From Thuidium tamariscinum (taxonomy: Eukaryota > Streptophyta > Bryopsida > Hypnales > Thuidiaceae): 64,000 nt of DNA. The position numbers and the translations under genes were made by a program. The stretch is taken from NCBI GenBank assembly GCA_947034885.2, contig OX344750.2, forward strand, positions 20,718,053 through 20,782,052. Direction: 5' to 3'. Positions 1-11,300 of this stretch are shown piece after piece. How positions within the stretch are numbered: the stretch's first letter is position 1; each line of letters begins with the position of its first letter. The notes beneath the pieces were generated by a model. The model was not told the DNA's origin and searched no databases. It saw only the letters and a list, made by a program, of their open reading frames with translations.

Positions 1-212
1 AACAATTTTTGTCAATTCAAATGCTTATATCTTGCAATCTACACGGTGGAAATTTCTGAAATTTTTTCCACATGTTTACAAACCACCTTACTACAAGATC
101 CTATGGTTATACAAGTCAAAATGTGTTTTGAAAAAAAAATTGAACTTGTATTAGAAATGGCAGTTTTGGAGCATTTTTGGTGAAAACATAGTCAAAAACC
201 TTTAGGGGTTAA
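1..212 (+). repeat. 3' end of a TTAA-bounded repeat, family A
   Basis: This 212-base stretch matches the last part of the family A repeat whose full copies lie at 5482-6427, 51552-52502 and 55493-56437. It holds the shared segments for 'caatctacac', 'gatcctatggttac' and 'gcattttggtgaaaacatagtc', then the terminus CCTTTAGGGGTTAA at about 199-212. The 5' part lies outside the window. Confidence 0.75.
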
Positions 213-1883
213 TTAAATAACAACAAATTTTATTTTGCCTCGAGTTCACTTATTTTTGAAATCACATTCTAAGGAGAAAATAATTTTATGTGTAGGTTAT
301 TGTATTTTGTTTGCTAGGTTTACTGCCAAATTTTTTTGTTCAAGCGATTGTAAGCTTCTTGGAATGGTATGAGGTATCTTGTCATCAAAGAGAATTCAAT
401 GAAGAGAAGTTCATATCTATGGAACAGTCAATGACTAGGTATTTATAATGGAATTTTGTTTTGATAGAGAATTAAAGATTTAGATGTTGAATATACTATT
501 ATTTATAATAGAAAAAGGACATACAAAATATATTTTCATGTATTCTTCATAAAAATTGCAATGGTTGGTTTATTTTAGAAGGTTGCTATTATGTGGGCTT
601 AGAAGTATTAGCCCATGAGCTTTGAAGACTATACACCTACTACAAAATTGTCTTCATTAAGAAAGTTTTCTATAATTTTAGTATATTTATATTATAGAGA
701 CCTATGTTGTAGGTGTTTATACTATGAGCACCTACAATAGTTGTATGACATCTTCTAATATGCATGCTTAAGACTTACATACTAACATTGTCATACCCAC
801 ATACTAGCACTATTACAAAATTGTACATGTGTCGCAAGACTATTGACCTATGTAAAATACATTTAGGAATATGGCAAAAATCAAACTTCAATTTGATAAA
901 AATTCATAATATGAAGCATTACATAGCTTCAATCAAATGATCTAGCACTCCGGTGGAATATAGTACAAATATGTATGAGCATCTTCACATAGCTATTGTA
1001 AAAACAGGTTATAGGATAAGCAATAGAAAGAATTTTCTTGATCATATTATAAAATACAACCAAAGACTTGAAGTTCTTAGAAAGGACGCAATGAGAAATG
1101 GAGCTTATTCTCGTTCAATTGGGAAGAATGCAACACTAGACAAGGTACATAAAAAGATAGTTTTGAAATTGTTGTAGTATAAAAGTTTTTAGCAATACTT
1201 TGAATCCTAACTATAAACATGCAAGGAAGTTGGCATGAGGATGTATAAATGTGAAATGTTTTCTTAGCTTTCTAGAAAATTTGAATTGGAGGGATGGTTG
1301 TTTGTGCAGACTTTAGAGATTGGAAAACACATTCTAGCAGGTTTTTTTACAAACTTGAATATAGATAGACTTCAATTGCCCACACTTACGGGAGGACCAT
1401 CTACACATTCAAGGAACCAACAACAACAACAAATGGTGAAAATAATTTCACAAGAAGACATCCAAACAAATTTGAAGATTTGTTTGGAAGCTTATTTAAA
1501 CCAGAATCACATGATAGGAAGTCAGGTATGTGTGTGCTCTCTTGTTTTTGGTGTTTTGCTATTGCATTATAATTTTCACACATTTAATGGTATTTCATGT
1601 GAGTGTAAAAATAAATGTTGAGTATCAAGTTGAAATGCTTATAGGTTATTCAAATTTATAGATCTATAGCTCTATGTCCTAGTCAAAGCTTAAGATTTGA
1701 AGCAACTCCAACGTTTACCCATGCAACATCAAGTTTTCATGCTAAAGAGTGGTTTGGCAACATTTCAATAAAAATGGAAGAAGAAAATGAAACGAAAAGG
1801 ACATGTTATGCTCAACTCCGCCTTCTTTTCAAGTGCAATGTGAAAGTAGTAGGAGACACTTATGAAACCAAAGAGTTATGTTT

Positions 1884-1892
1884 GGTGAAGAA
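1884..1892. repeat. Target-site duplication, left copy
   Basis: GGTGAAGAA is found immediately before the nested element and again at 3355-3363 immediately after it. Nine bases is the usual duplication length of Mutator-like elements. Confidence 0.8.
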
Positions 1893-3354
1893 AAAGGGTT
1901 GCTATTTTGTGAGCCTATGAGCGTGAGCTTGTAAGCTTGTGAGCCTACGAGCCTACACAATTTTTTGAAGATTCCATCTAAAACTTTTGGCCAAATTTGA
2001 TAAACTTTGGTAAATTTTAGTGCCTATTACCATGGAACTATTATTGTAGACCTATTACCGTGGTCCCTTGAATAACTTTGCTTTACCATTTATTGTACTT
2101 TGCTAGATCTTATAAAGAAAAAAAAATAGTGACTAATTATAATTTTTTTGAAATCAAATGAGGTTATTTCACAAATTTAGATTTTTGTGAACACTCTCCT
2201 TAGTCTTGCTTCTTAGTACCTTGGCACCGAGGGGAGTTCCACAGCCTTGATTAAAAAAAATTCTTCCCCCCCCCGGCAATTGTAGGACTCCACTCGGCCA
2301 AAAAACAAAAAAAACAATTTTTTTGTTTTTTGTTTTTTTTGGCAATAATAATTTTATTAGAGCCGTGGGACTCCTCTTGGTGCCGAGGGGTACTAAGAAG
2401 CAAGACCAAGGAGAGTGTTCACAAAAATCTAACAAACCTTGACAAGTATTGTTTCAAAATGATAAATAAACAACCATTGGATCAAGAAAGAAGAAATGAA
2501 TCCCTTCATTGGATGAACAAGAGTATAATGAGTCAACTAATCAATAATCTTGTATAACAAAGTTCATTCTTTACAAAAGTAATCCCTATCAATCAAATTT
2601 TTTTTTAAATCTTAACAAGTTCCATTATTAATACATTAAGACAAAATTGTAGGTGCCTACATTGGCCTTTGAAAAGACCTACGCTACTATAAGATACTCA
2701 TGAACAAAATGAAATTTGGTGCAACTAAGTTCTTTCCATATATAATGAAATCATAGAAACAAATTTTTTTCTAAAATTTAAGCAAGTCAATTGACTTAAA
2801 AATGAAGAGGGAATAATTGATGCCCTCCTATTGGCCTTGAGAAGACTTATAATGCTACAAGACATGATCAACCAAAATAAAATTTAGTATAGCAAAGATT
2901 TTTATCAACAAATTTTTTTTCTAAAATCTAAACAACTGTAATAATAATACATCTATAAAAATCATTAGTACCTTTCCCTAAGCCTCAAAAAGATCTACAT
3001 TATTATAGGATAATGATCAACCAATACTTTATATTAATTTAATTCCATCTTTATTCATCTTTCATATCAATTGAGTTCTTCATTTTTGTAATGTATACTT
3101 TTAAGTAAGATTGAAAATTAGAATCTTTATCCAATTTGAATATAACCACGGTAATAGGTCCACAGTAATAGGTCTACAAAAATAGGTACTAAAATTTATT
3201 AGAAATAAAAAATTCTGATTCAAATTTTAAGATGGAATCAATTTTAATGAATGAAATTAAGTTTTATAATACTTCTTCAAATTTTTAAGTTTTGTGCTCA
3301 CAAAATCCCTGTTCTACGCTCACACGCTCACAAGCTCACAGAATAGCACCGTTG
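1893..3354. mobile_element. Mutator-like nonautonomous element nested in the transposase
   Basis: A 1462-base insert flanked by the 9-bp direct repeat GGTGAAGAA. Its two ends are inverted copies: the left end reads GGGTTGCTATTTTGTGAGC and the reverse complement of the right end reads CGGTGCTATTCTGTGAGC after a short offset. Both ends continue into GAGCCTA/GAGCGTG-rich sequence. No long ORF is seen inside. It interrupts the KDZ-type transposase frame, which reads through once the insert and one copy of the duplication are ignored, so it arrived after the transposon. A shorter fold-back element at 2181-2428 is nested in it. Confidence 0.75.
2181..2428. mobile_element. Fold-back MITE nested in the nested element
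   Basis: About 248 bases with long inverted arms: the left begins ATTTTTGTGAACACTCTCCT and runs on through CTTGCTTCTTAGTACC and GGCACCGAGGGGA; the right ends with the reverse complement of the same series. The centre is poly-A/poly-T rich (2287-2340). No coding capacity is seen. This is the third layer of insertion at this site. Confidence 0.75.
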
Positions 3355-3539
3355 GGTGAAGAAGTATGAAGAGATAGAATTTGATAATATAGTGAAGTGT
3401 GTAGTATTGAAGTGGTTTGAAAATGTTGAAGGATCATATGAGGTCATCGATATACATAAGATGATTAAATCTATTCACATTGTACCAGATTTTAGGAGCG
3501 TAGGTCGATATTTCGTAAATGGATATAAGTTTTAAAGTG

Positions 3540-5481
3540 TTTTTTTTAACCAATGGTGCCATCAAAGACTACTCTATAATATAAAACCACGAAAGCATTT
3601 GTAATGAGGCTATAAGTTAATTCAGTGACTTTTGAAAAGGGTGTCTAGAACTCCTCAATTGATCTTAATAGTTGAAGATTTTGAAAAGACATGTGATGAT
3701 GAAGTTCAAAAAAAAGAATAAGGCATTTATATTGGAAGTTGTAGATGTAGAGCGTCTTTAACATAAACATATTGATAAATAGGTAGAGATTCAATAAGAT
3801 AATTAGAGTCATGTAGACATCTCCTCAACGTATATGTATGAGTCATATATGTCATTAATATAGTAATGCACATGTAATGTACAAAGAATTTGTATTAGAA
3901 CTTGAATAGTTTATTAACTGCTATGTGTAGAAAGATTTTGAGTGTCAAGGAAATAGTTGAAATTACTTTATGAGAATAGAACTTGAAATATTGATGTGAA
4001 GAACTATAGGGCACATTAATAATTGTGACATTGGAGTATTTGAATATATGGATTTATGGCAATATATAATTTTTGTGAAATTGGAGTACTCTAATAAGAA
4101 TGCAATTCTAATATGAAGTGTAGCATATGAAGTTGTAGTGTTTTCTGTTCAAAGAGAGAATCCCTTGTAATTTAATACATACACCTAAGTTAAGAGGGTA
4201 TTTAAAGTGGGGCTATTTACTTTAATTTAAGTATTTAAGATGACCATAGTTTTACATCAACAGCTACAAAGGGCATATTTTCAATATACTAAATTTTTAA
4301 TAAAGTAATTCATTCTTATGGGCTTTGAAGTAGGGCTATGTTACATTTGAAATTTAGGTGTTTTAATTTTTTCCTCCCTCCACCTTTATTTAAAAAAAAT
4401 TCTTTCCAGCTACCACATACAAGTTCAAGATATACACTATGAAACAATCAATTAAATTCAATTGACATTGATGAAGTGGTAGTTTTTGACTTATTAAAGC
4501 AAATTTTTCATAGAATGAACAATTAAAAATGTAGGTAGGTTCCTATAAATATGGTTGTGATTACTTATTAATAAAATTTTAGACAGAAGATGTGAAGATG
4601 TATGTCTTTAAGAGAAATATAATTTTATCCAAATGGGGATCCAAATGAAAGTTATGCTTTCCTAAATTTTCAAGGTAGACTAAGCAATTTGGGCATGTTT
4701 TGTACATTTTTTGCAGAAACAACCCTATATTTTTGAAATTTGGCATATATGCAACTAATAAAATATAGGGTACAAGTATCTTAAGAGAATTTATTTCTCA
4801 ATTTACATTGTAAGAAAAGTGAACTTTGTTAACCATATTGGGGCAACATCAAAAAAAACATTTTCTTCTAATTTCTAGTTCTATTAGTTTGTAACCTATG
4901 AAGTCAAAATTCTTGAAACTTTTCTAAATTTTTTTCCTAATTGTATTGAATTTGAATTTCAAATGAAAAATTTCTTCATTGCACAAAAGAAGATGAAAAA
5001 GTGACTACTGTACTATGAATGCATTTAACATACTTTGATTGTAGATTGATTAAAATAATGTGAACTTTGTATTTGTTTTTTAAAATTTCATGAATGAACC
5101 TAACATCATATATAGAGGAATAGTTATAAAATTGTACTCTAGAAAGGCTTGAAGTTCATTGCCCTTGTTTTGTAGAAATAAAAGAAAAATTTCCCCGTAG
5201 ACATTGTGAACTTTCAATCCATAATTGCAAATGGGTTGATTGTTTTTTTAGGCATTGCCTTACTTGTTCCATAAATTTTACATATGATTGAATTTTTTTT
5301 AAAGAATTGGACAATGCATCTAGAATTGGCTATTTGAATTTTTGTTCTTCCAAAATACTATGATTTAGAAAATAAGAGGAAGATTAATACTAAATACTTC
5401 TAAAATTTCTATTGAAAGTATTGTATAAACATTCAATTCAATATGATTGTGTATAATATATATGGCTTCAAAGATTGAAGT
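3540..5481. other. AT-rich tract without a recognisable gene
   Basis: No ORF of note and no motif I recognise. The DNA is AT-rich and simple in parts, with poly-T and poly-A runs. It separates the decayed transposase from a full family A repeat and may be the downstream part of the same transposon or older repeat debris. Confidence 0.5.
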
Positions 5482-6427
5482 TTAACCCCTAAAGGACCAA
5501 ACTACTTTTTTTGGCAACATAGCGATTTTGGGTAGCTCACTAAGGATGGATTTTTTGTTTTTTTCTTTGAAATTTTCACACAACATGTGCCTAAGGAGTA
5601 CCTTTAAGACCCAACAATTTTCAGATTTTTGACTACATAGTTACAAAGTTATGACATGATAAGTTGATTTCTTTCTTCAACAGGCACCGAGGGGACCCAA
5701 AAAACTTCTTAAATTTTTATTTATTTTTTAAATTACAATATGAAATTGGTTTATTTGATTTCTATATGAGTAGAAAGCTTTCAATCATTTCATTTTGATT
5801 AATGAGTCAAAAATTATGACTATTTTAAGTTTGATGTAGTTTGCGGCTAGGTATAGAATCTCTACACTACAAAAAAAGTTTGAAATTCTTTGTTTAATTC
5901 AATTTTTAATGTTTTCGAAAAAAAAATATTGTGTGTACATTGTTTAACACAACATTACAACCATTGGAATTGTCTTCTCTTAACTCTATGAATAAATTGT
6001 TAATAATTTGGTATGTTGGCTAATTTTCTACTTCTTTCTATTTACTATTTTTTTCCTATATGTTGGACAATTCTAAATGATCTAAAAAATTTAAAGCATG
6101 TAGCCAACCTCACTTGAAGAATGAATCAAAAGAGTTACAATCATTTTGGACATTCTTCTATACAAATCCGCTCTTTTGAAGTGCAACTACACGGATTTTT
6201 GCAGTGGTAAAAAAAAGATTTCTGTCACTTCAAACACTAATATCTTGCAATATTTACAACGAAAATTGCTGGAATTTTTTCCACATCTTTTCAAACCTAT
6301 GTTCTAAGAGATCCTATGGTTATTTTTGTTTGAAAATTTTTTTTTCTTAGAATTTGGTAGTTATCTAAGAAATGATAGTTTTGAAGCAGTTTTGATGAAA
6401 ATATAGTAAAAAACCTTTAGGGGTTAA
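5482..6427 (+). mobile_element. Complete family A element, TTAA-bounded
   Basis: About 946 bases running from TTAACCCCTAAAGGACC to CCTTTAGGGGTTAA, so the two ends are inverted copies of about 14 bases including TTAA. Internal landmarks shared with the other copies are 'ggcaacatagc', 'ggagtacctttaagacccaacaatttt' (in parts), 'aagttatgacatgat' and the 3' block 'atatcttgcaat'. No ORF is present, so it is nonautonomous. TTAA followed by CCC is the target and terminus pattern of piggyBac-type elements; that class call is an inference. Confidence 0.7.
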
Positions 6428-7815
6428 TGAACTATAAATTTTGTTCTCATGTTGTGCAATATGTAGTGTGTTTAATTTAGTAATGTAAATTTGCTATATA
6501 TGCCAAATTTAATGAGGCAATTTTTGTCACTTAGGGTCAATCTTTTACACTAATGTTTAATTTTGAGTTATATATACTATGGGTATCATGGCTAAATTTT
6601 AGTATAACACCCTTCATTGCAAATTTTTTGATGTTTATTGTGTCCATTTTTGTCATCTACATGAAATAATTTATGTACATCTATATTCATCATACAATGA
6701 AAAATTTGAAATGAAGAAACTTTTATTTGTCAAAGGTAACTCATTAAAAAAAATTAATACTAAATTATGTTTTTACATAGTCTAATTTATATTTAATATA
6801 ATGTTTAGCATTTCATAGGTCCTATAGTAGCCCTACATATTATATAGATTTTTTTCCTTTGAATTAAATGGACCCTATCTTATAACTAATGTAGTTAAAA
6901 AAAAAAAAAGAGTGATCTCTTCAAGGGGTTTTGGGAGGACAAAATGGATATTGTGCAAGTTCCTGCATTCTTTGGAAATGTCCAAATTTTTTTAATTTTG
7001 TAGTGAAGAGAAAAAAACGCTTTAGTGTTATGAAATATCATTTTTATTTGAATTGGTGTCCAAGAAAAAAAATTAGAGCAGAAGAAGCTTTTTTCTATAT
7101 ATTGTGACTATAAAAAGAACCTTGAGTAACCTTTGAAAGAAAATATTGGAAGTTTATTATAAATAGATAGTAACTTCATATATATGAAAAGCTTTGAGTA
7201 ATTCCATTTGGGTTGTGTCGGTAGGAGTTGTGTTCAATATTAATTTCTATAGGCAATTAAACCATCAATGTTCTTGAAAAAGGGAACTTGTACAGGTTAT
7301 TTATGACTTCAAATTTTACATTTTTTTTGGAGGATATTGTTTTGGGAGGTTTAGATTCATATCTAGAACAATTTTATGAAATAATGAGATTAGTGTGGCA
7401 GTTTGATCTTAGAGGTCTTAGGATTTAACAACTTTCTTCAAATTGAAAAACACTTCTATTTAAAACAATTGTAGTGATTGAAAATTAAGTAATTTGAAAG
7501 AAATTGTATTCTCAAAATTTAAATTCACATCTTTATGAAATGGAAATAGAAATTGCTACTAAAAAGAATGAAAATTTTAAATCATTAAGGTTATAAGGCA
7601 GGAGGTCTGGAAACCAACTATGTGAAGGTTGAAACTAAATTTACAGGTGGTGAAACATCTTGAAATATTTTTTAATGATTTTTTCTTGAAAGATACTGTA
7701 GGTGGAAAGGCCATCTAACTCTAGTCATTTCAAATTTTATGAAGCTTTGTATAATTAATTGTGAATTTCTAAAGAGAATGTGGCATAGGGCTCAAAAATC
7801 GCCCACTCCATCAAA
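6428..7815. other. AT-rich tract with a family D fragment at its end
   Basis: No gene seen. Near 7670-7805 the sequence resembles 63450-63540, with the shared core 'ggcatagggctc(t/a)aaaatcgcc', so the end of this tract belongs to a dispersed repeat (here family D). Confidence 0.5.
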
Positions 7816-7893
7816 TGTATGTAGCTTGTACATTCCTGTAAAGATTAATCAAAATGTATGTAGCTTGTACATTCTTGTAAAGATTAATCAAAA
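7815..7893. repeat. Two-unit tandem repeat
   Basis: A unit of about 42 bases containing ATGTATGTAGCTTGTACATT and AAAGATTAATCAAA is present twice in tandem, with one base difference near the middle. Confidence 0.8.
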
Positions 7894-7959
7894 TGCATTG
7901 CTTGTAATGTGAGTTGCTAACTAAAATTGACTCCCAAACGGACCGACAACAATAAACCC

Positions 7960-8340
7960 ACATGTACTTGCGTAACAACAAAAGAAATAAAAGCAATACT
8001 GCAACAAACCAGATTTATAAAACAACTATTGCAATTCAAAAGCAATTCTACTTCAATTACAATTCAAAATTGAAATTAAACACAATGCAATAGCCATTCA
8101 AGAACAATGTAATATTAAAAACGTTATTTACAATTTCATTATTGCAATAGAATTGTTACCCTAAACAAATGTATACTTTTTATTTTTTAAATTGTTGCAA
8201 TTATTTCAAGCAAATAATATTGCAAACGCAAAATATTTTTCATTAATGCAATACAATTGAAACAATAAAGTCACAATAATGTAATCAAATGTAATTGTAG
8301 TCTGACTATTGCAATACTGTTGCAATTGTTTTTATTTTCC
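7960..8340. repeat. TTGCAAT-rich low-complexity island
   Basis: The words TTGCAAT/ATTGCAA and the related CAATTGCAAT recur about every 20-40 bases directly upstream of the subtilase ORF. A similar island lies at 50805-51310 downstream of the ARID-HMG gene. There is no regular period. It may be part of the subtilase 5' region or a degenerate satellite. Confidence 0.55.
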
Positions 8341-8342
8341 TG

Positions 8343-11300
8343 ATGGAACATAAATGTCTCTATGGGGTAAAATTTGCAGTGACTTTGAGAATGGGATTAG
8401 GATGTGTGGATGGGGTTGTAATTTACAGTACTATAATGTGGTTGATATGCTTCAACGCGGGTGGTTTGTCTATGGAGAGTTCATTCATATCAGCGACAAA
8501 AATGTTTTTTGGCGCAGAAGACAGTGAGATTGGGGATGAGAATGTTTGTATGAGGTTTCAGGATTGGAGTGAACTTGTTGCGATTGAACAGTCGCTGCAG
8601 TGGAGACAAAGTTTGAAGGCAGTTGCTTTGGAGGATGATCGACGGAAGGTTCATAGAGAAGTAGCAACAATGGTTATGAAGGAAAGGGAGCATCGTGTCG
8701 CAAGAGATAGTCTACAAAAGTGGTTGACTACTACTGAGAAATGGCATTTCGTGATAGGTTACAGCAACATGAGAGCTTTGAAAGTTGCAAGAAGAATCAT
8801 TCAAGGGGCTCGAGTCCATTATCTGCCTACAGGTAATAGCTCCTTGCATTATTTATTAGCCTTCATCAGTGCAGCATCAGCGGATATCCTTCGTAAGCAA
8901 CTGGCCTTCCATGCCGTGGAGCCGGTACTTCCTTATCTTAAAATTGAAGATCTAACACTCGGAAAACTGATTCGTGATCAAGAGGATGCAAAACATTTGG
9001 CTATAAATTCTTATGATGAAATTTTTGGGCTGAAAGCAACATTAGCTCACGGTGCCCTTACTATGCGTGAAGTCAAGATTCTCGCGAGACGTTGGCAAGC
9101 CGTTTTGCAATTGGAGTTTAGGGATCCGGCATTTTCACATGAGCACACAACCACTTTGCGTTACACGGACAGAGAGGGACAGACAGGCATCAACTCAGTT
9201 GACGAAGGCCATAGGACATTCTCTGATGAGAATTCACGTGCCATGTCTTTGCATACAACACACAAGAATTTATTGTCCACAGAGATGAGAAATTCCGATT
9301 TTCAGAATCAATTTGCCCCAGCAATAAAATGTCAAGGGGAGGCGACAGCCATTTTGTGCTCTTCAATTACCAAGACAGCCCTACAAAGCGTGGCTAATTT
9401 CATGGCATTTCACGCGGTGGTCCAACTTGTAGAGCTGAATCCTCGTTACGAAGTGTTCAACAAATGGGCCAAATATGTGACGCAGGTGGGCCTCTCAGTT
9501 GTCGGGTGGTACTCTCTCCTTTCTCTTCTTCTTGCTGAAGGTATACTTCAAAACTGCATGCTGAAGTGCTCGTCTTCGACCGTAATCCCAGAGTGTATCT
9601 GGAAAGCGGCTTCCAATCTTCAATAAGGGCTTGCTTGGCGAAGGAGAAGTGATTGCTTGTGCTGATACAGGAATTGATATGGATGTAAGATTTGTATTGC
9701 AAATTGTCCGTACTGAAAGTCTAAAGAAGCTCTTCAAATTAACCTTACGAAGTTGTTTTTTGACTTACCAATATTCCCTAACAATTGAATGGGAGGTTAA
9801 CTTTAGGTTTGGCGTGTTGCAGCATTGCTTCTTTCGGGACAAGTATCAACCAGTACCCTTTAATGTGGTCAATTTGCAAGCTCGTAAGGTTGTGCAGTAC
9901 GTGATATCATGGGAAAACAAGACAGATTTTGTGGAGGGCCATGGCACGCATGTAATTGGCACCATTGCTGGTAACACTGATGGAGGTTTTAATGAATTTG
10001 CCGGCATGGCTCCTGCGGCCAAAATTGGTGAGCTACTCACGCCATGGTCACTTTGATTTTCTTTGACAAACTTCAAAGACAACGCCTTGCGTTCTTTAAC
10101 AAGCTAAAAATCTGTGATGCAACTACCGGTACCATTTTGGAATCTCTCATCGTTTACGTTACAAATTCCATCTTTCCAATTACCCATTAGTTGGTTTTGT
10201 GAATTAACTCACTTTGTTAAGAATGCTAAATATTATTCTGAAGATGGAAATATGGCTGACCGGTATAGCATTCTTCGACCTGGGAAGTAATTCATCAAAC
10301 CTCAAAGCTCCAATTGAACTCGGAAAAGGAGTCTTTGACTACGGTTACATGGCTGGAGCACGTATATTCTCCAATTCTTGGGGTGAGTATCCGGCGTCAG
10401 TCTAATCTTTTAAGTGCACAGTGTAACGAGATAATGTCACTTTTTTACTTGTGCAGATTCGATTTTGTCGTGACCGAATTGCTAGACTTCTTTCTCTGTG
10501 CTGTTGCATTGTAGTAGACAATTTGTTGGGTTTTCTTATCGACGTACATAATTGACCAGGAATGTGTATTCTCAAGTAGGTACTTGGGGAGGGATATCTT
10601 TGTTGTTAGGAGGATTATGTATTTTGACTTAACCAAATATTCCCTGACTTTGGGGTGAAAGAGCAGGTGTACTAAGACAAGGATATGATTCAAACTCTCA
10701 TGAAGTGGATTCTTTTTCTTACTTGTAAGGTGAAGATGTTTTTCTTCATCTCTATTGAACTGATCTAAATCGGTCCTTATATATGTATTTCGAATCTCAG
10801 TCCATGCAAGTACAACTTTTGGAAATGTTAGAATAGTGGAAGTAACAGTCCTAATATTGAAACATGATAACACAATCTTTCTATGTGGTCAGTTTTTTTA
10901 GCTTTACTCTCAAACAAACTTAAGTTCCCGCTTTTATTGTGGGAAACGGGGTATGTTTTGTATGTTGCCAATACTCTAAACCGTCACTACAACACCTTGA
11001 TATGGTTGCAGGAATGAAAATGTGCTAATTATATTCGCAGTAGGTAACCAGGGTGCACTTGGGAAGGGTACTGTAGCAAGTCCTGCCAGTTCCAAAAATT
11101 GTCTTGCGGTATGCACGTTCTTTCACAAATGCATTTGAGTATGACAAAACTAGGCTACTATCAGAAACGAAAAGATTCAAAAGTCATGAGAACTTGTCAT
11201 TGAGTAGAAAGTCTACAACTTTGCCAATTTTATTGCACATTGACGCATCTTTGCATGAATTTATTTATTAAAGGTGGATGAATGTGCTAATTGGCATAAG

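Larger units (their letters stand above)
320..3535 (+). mobile_element. Decayed KDZ/Plavaka-type DNA transposase
   Basis: Several + strand stretches read as the C-terminal part of a Plavaka/KDZ (Kyakuja-Dileera-Zisupton) transposase. About 880-953 gives a segment like FNLIKIHNMKHYIASIK. From 953 to 1177 it continues with VEYSTNMYEHLHIAIVKTGY and then YRISNRKNF, matching the family's typical 'STE..EHLHID.AK..YRASN' block. From about 1690 a long open stretch runs to 1892, and after a nested insertion (1893-3354) the same frame goes on at 3355 to a stop near 3535, with the terminal motif SIHIVPDFRSVGRYFVNGY, where this family usually has 'HLIP.F.....FLVN.Y'. At 340-440 there is a possible earlier helical piece (SFLEWYEVSCHQ). 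A stop between 900 and 953 and frame changes show decay, though some breaks could be introns. The assignment rests on remembered family motifs, not a search. Confidence 0.7.

Noticed and set aside
2169-2557. Open frames at 2169-2435 and 2330-2557
   Set aside because: They lie on the arms of a fold-back element and contain poly-A/T-coded tracts.
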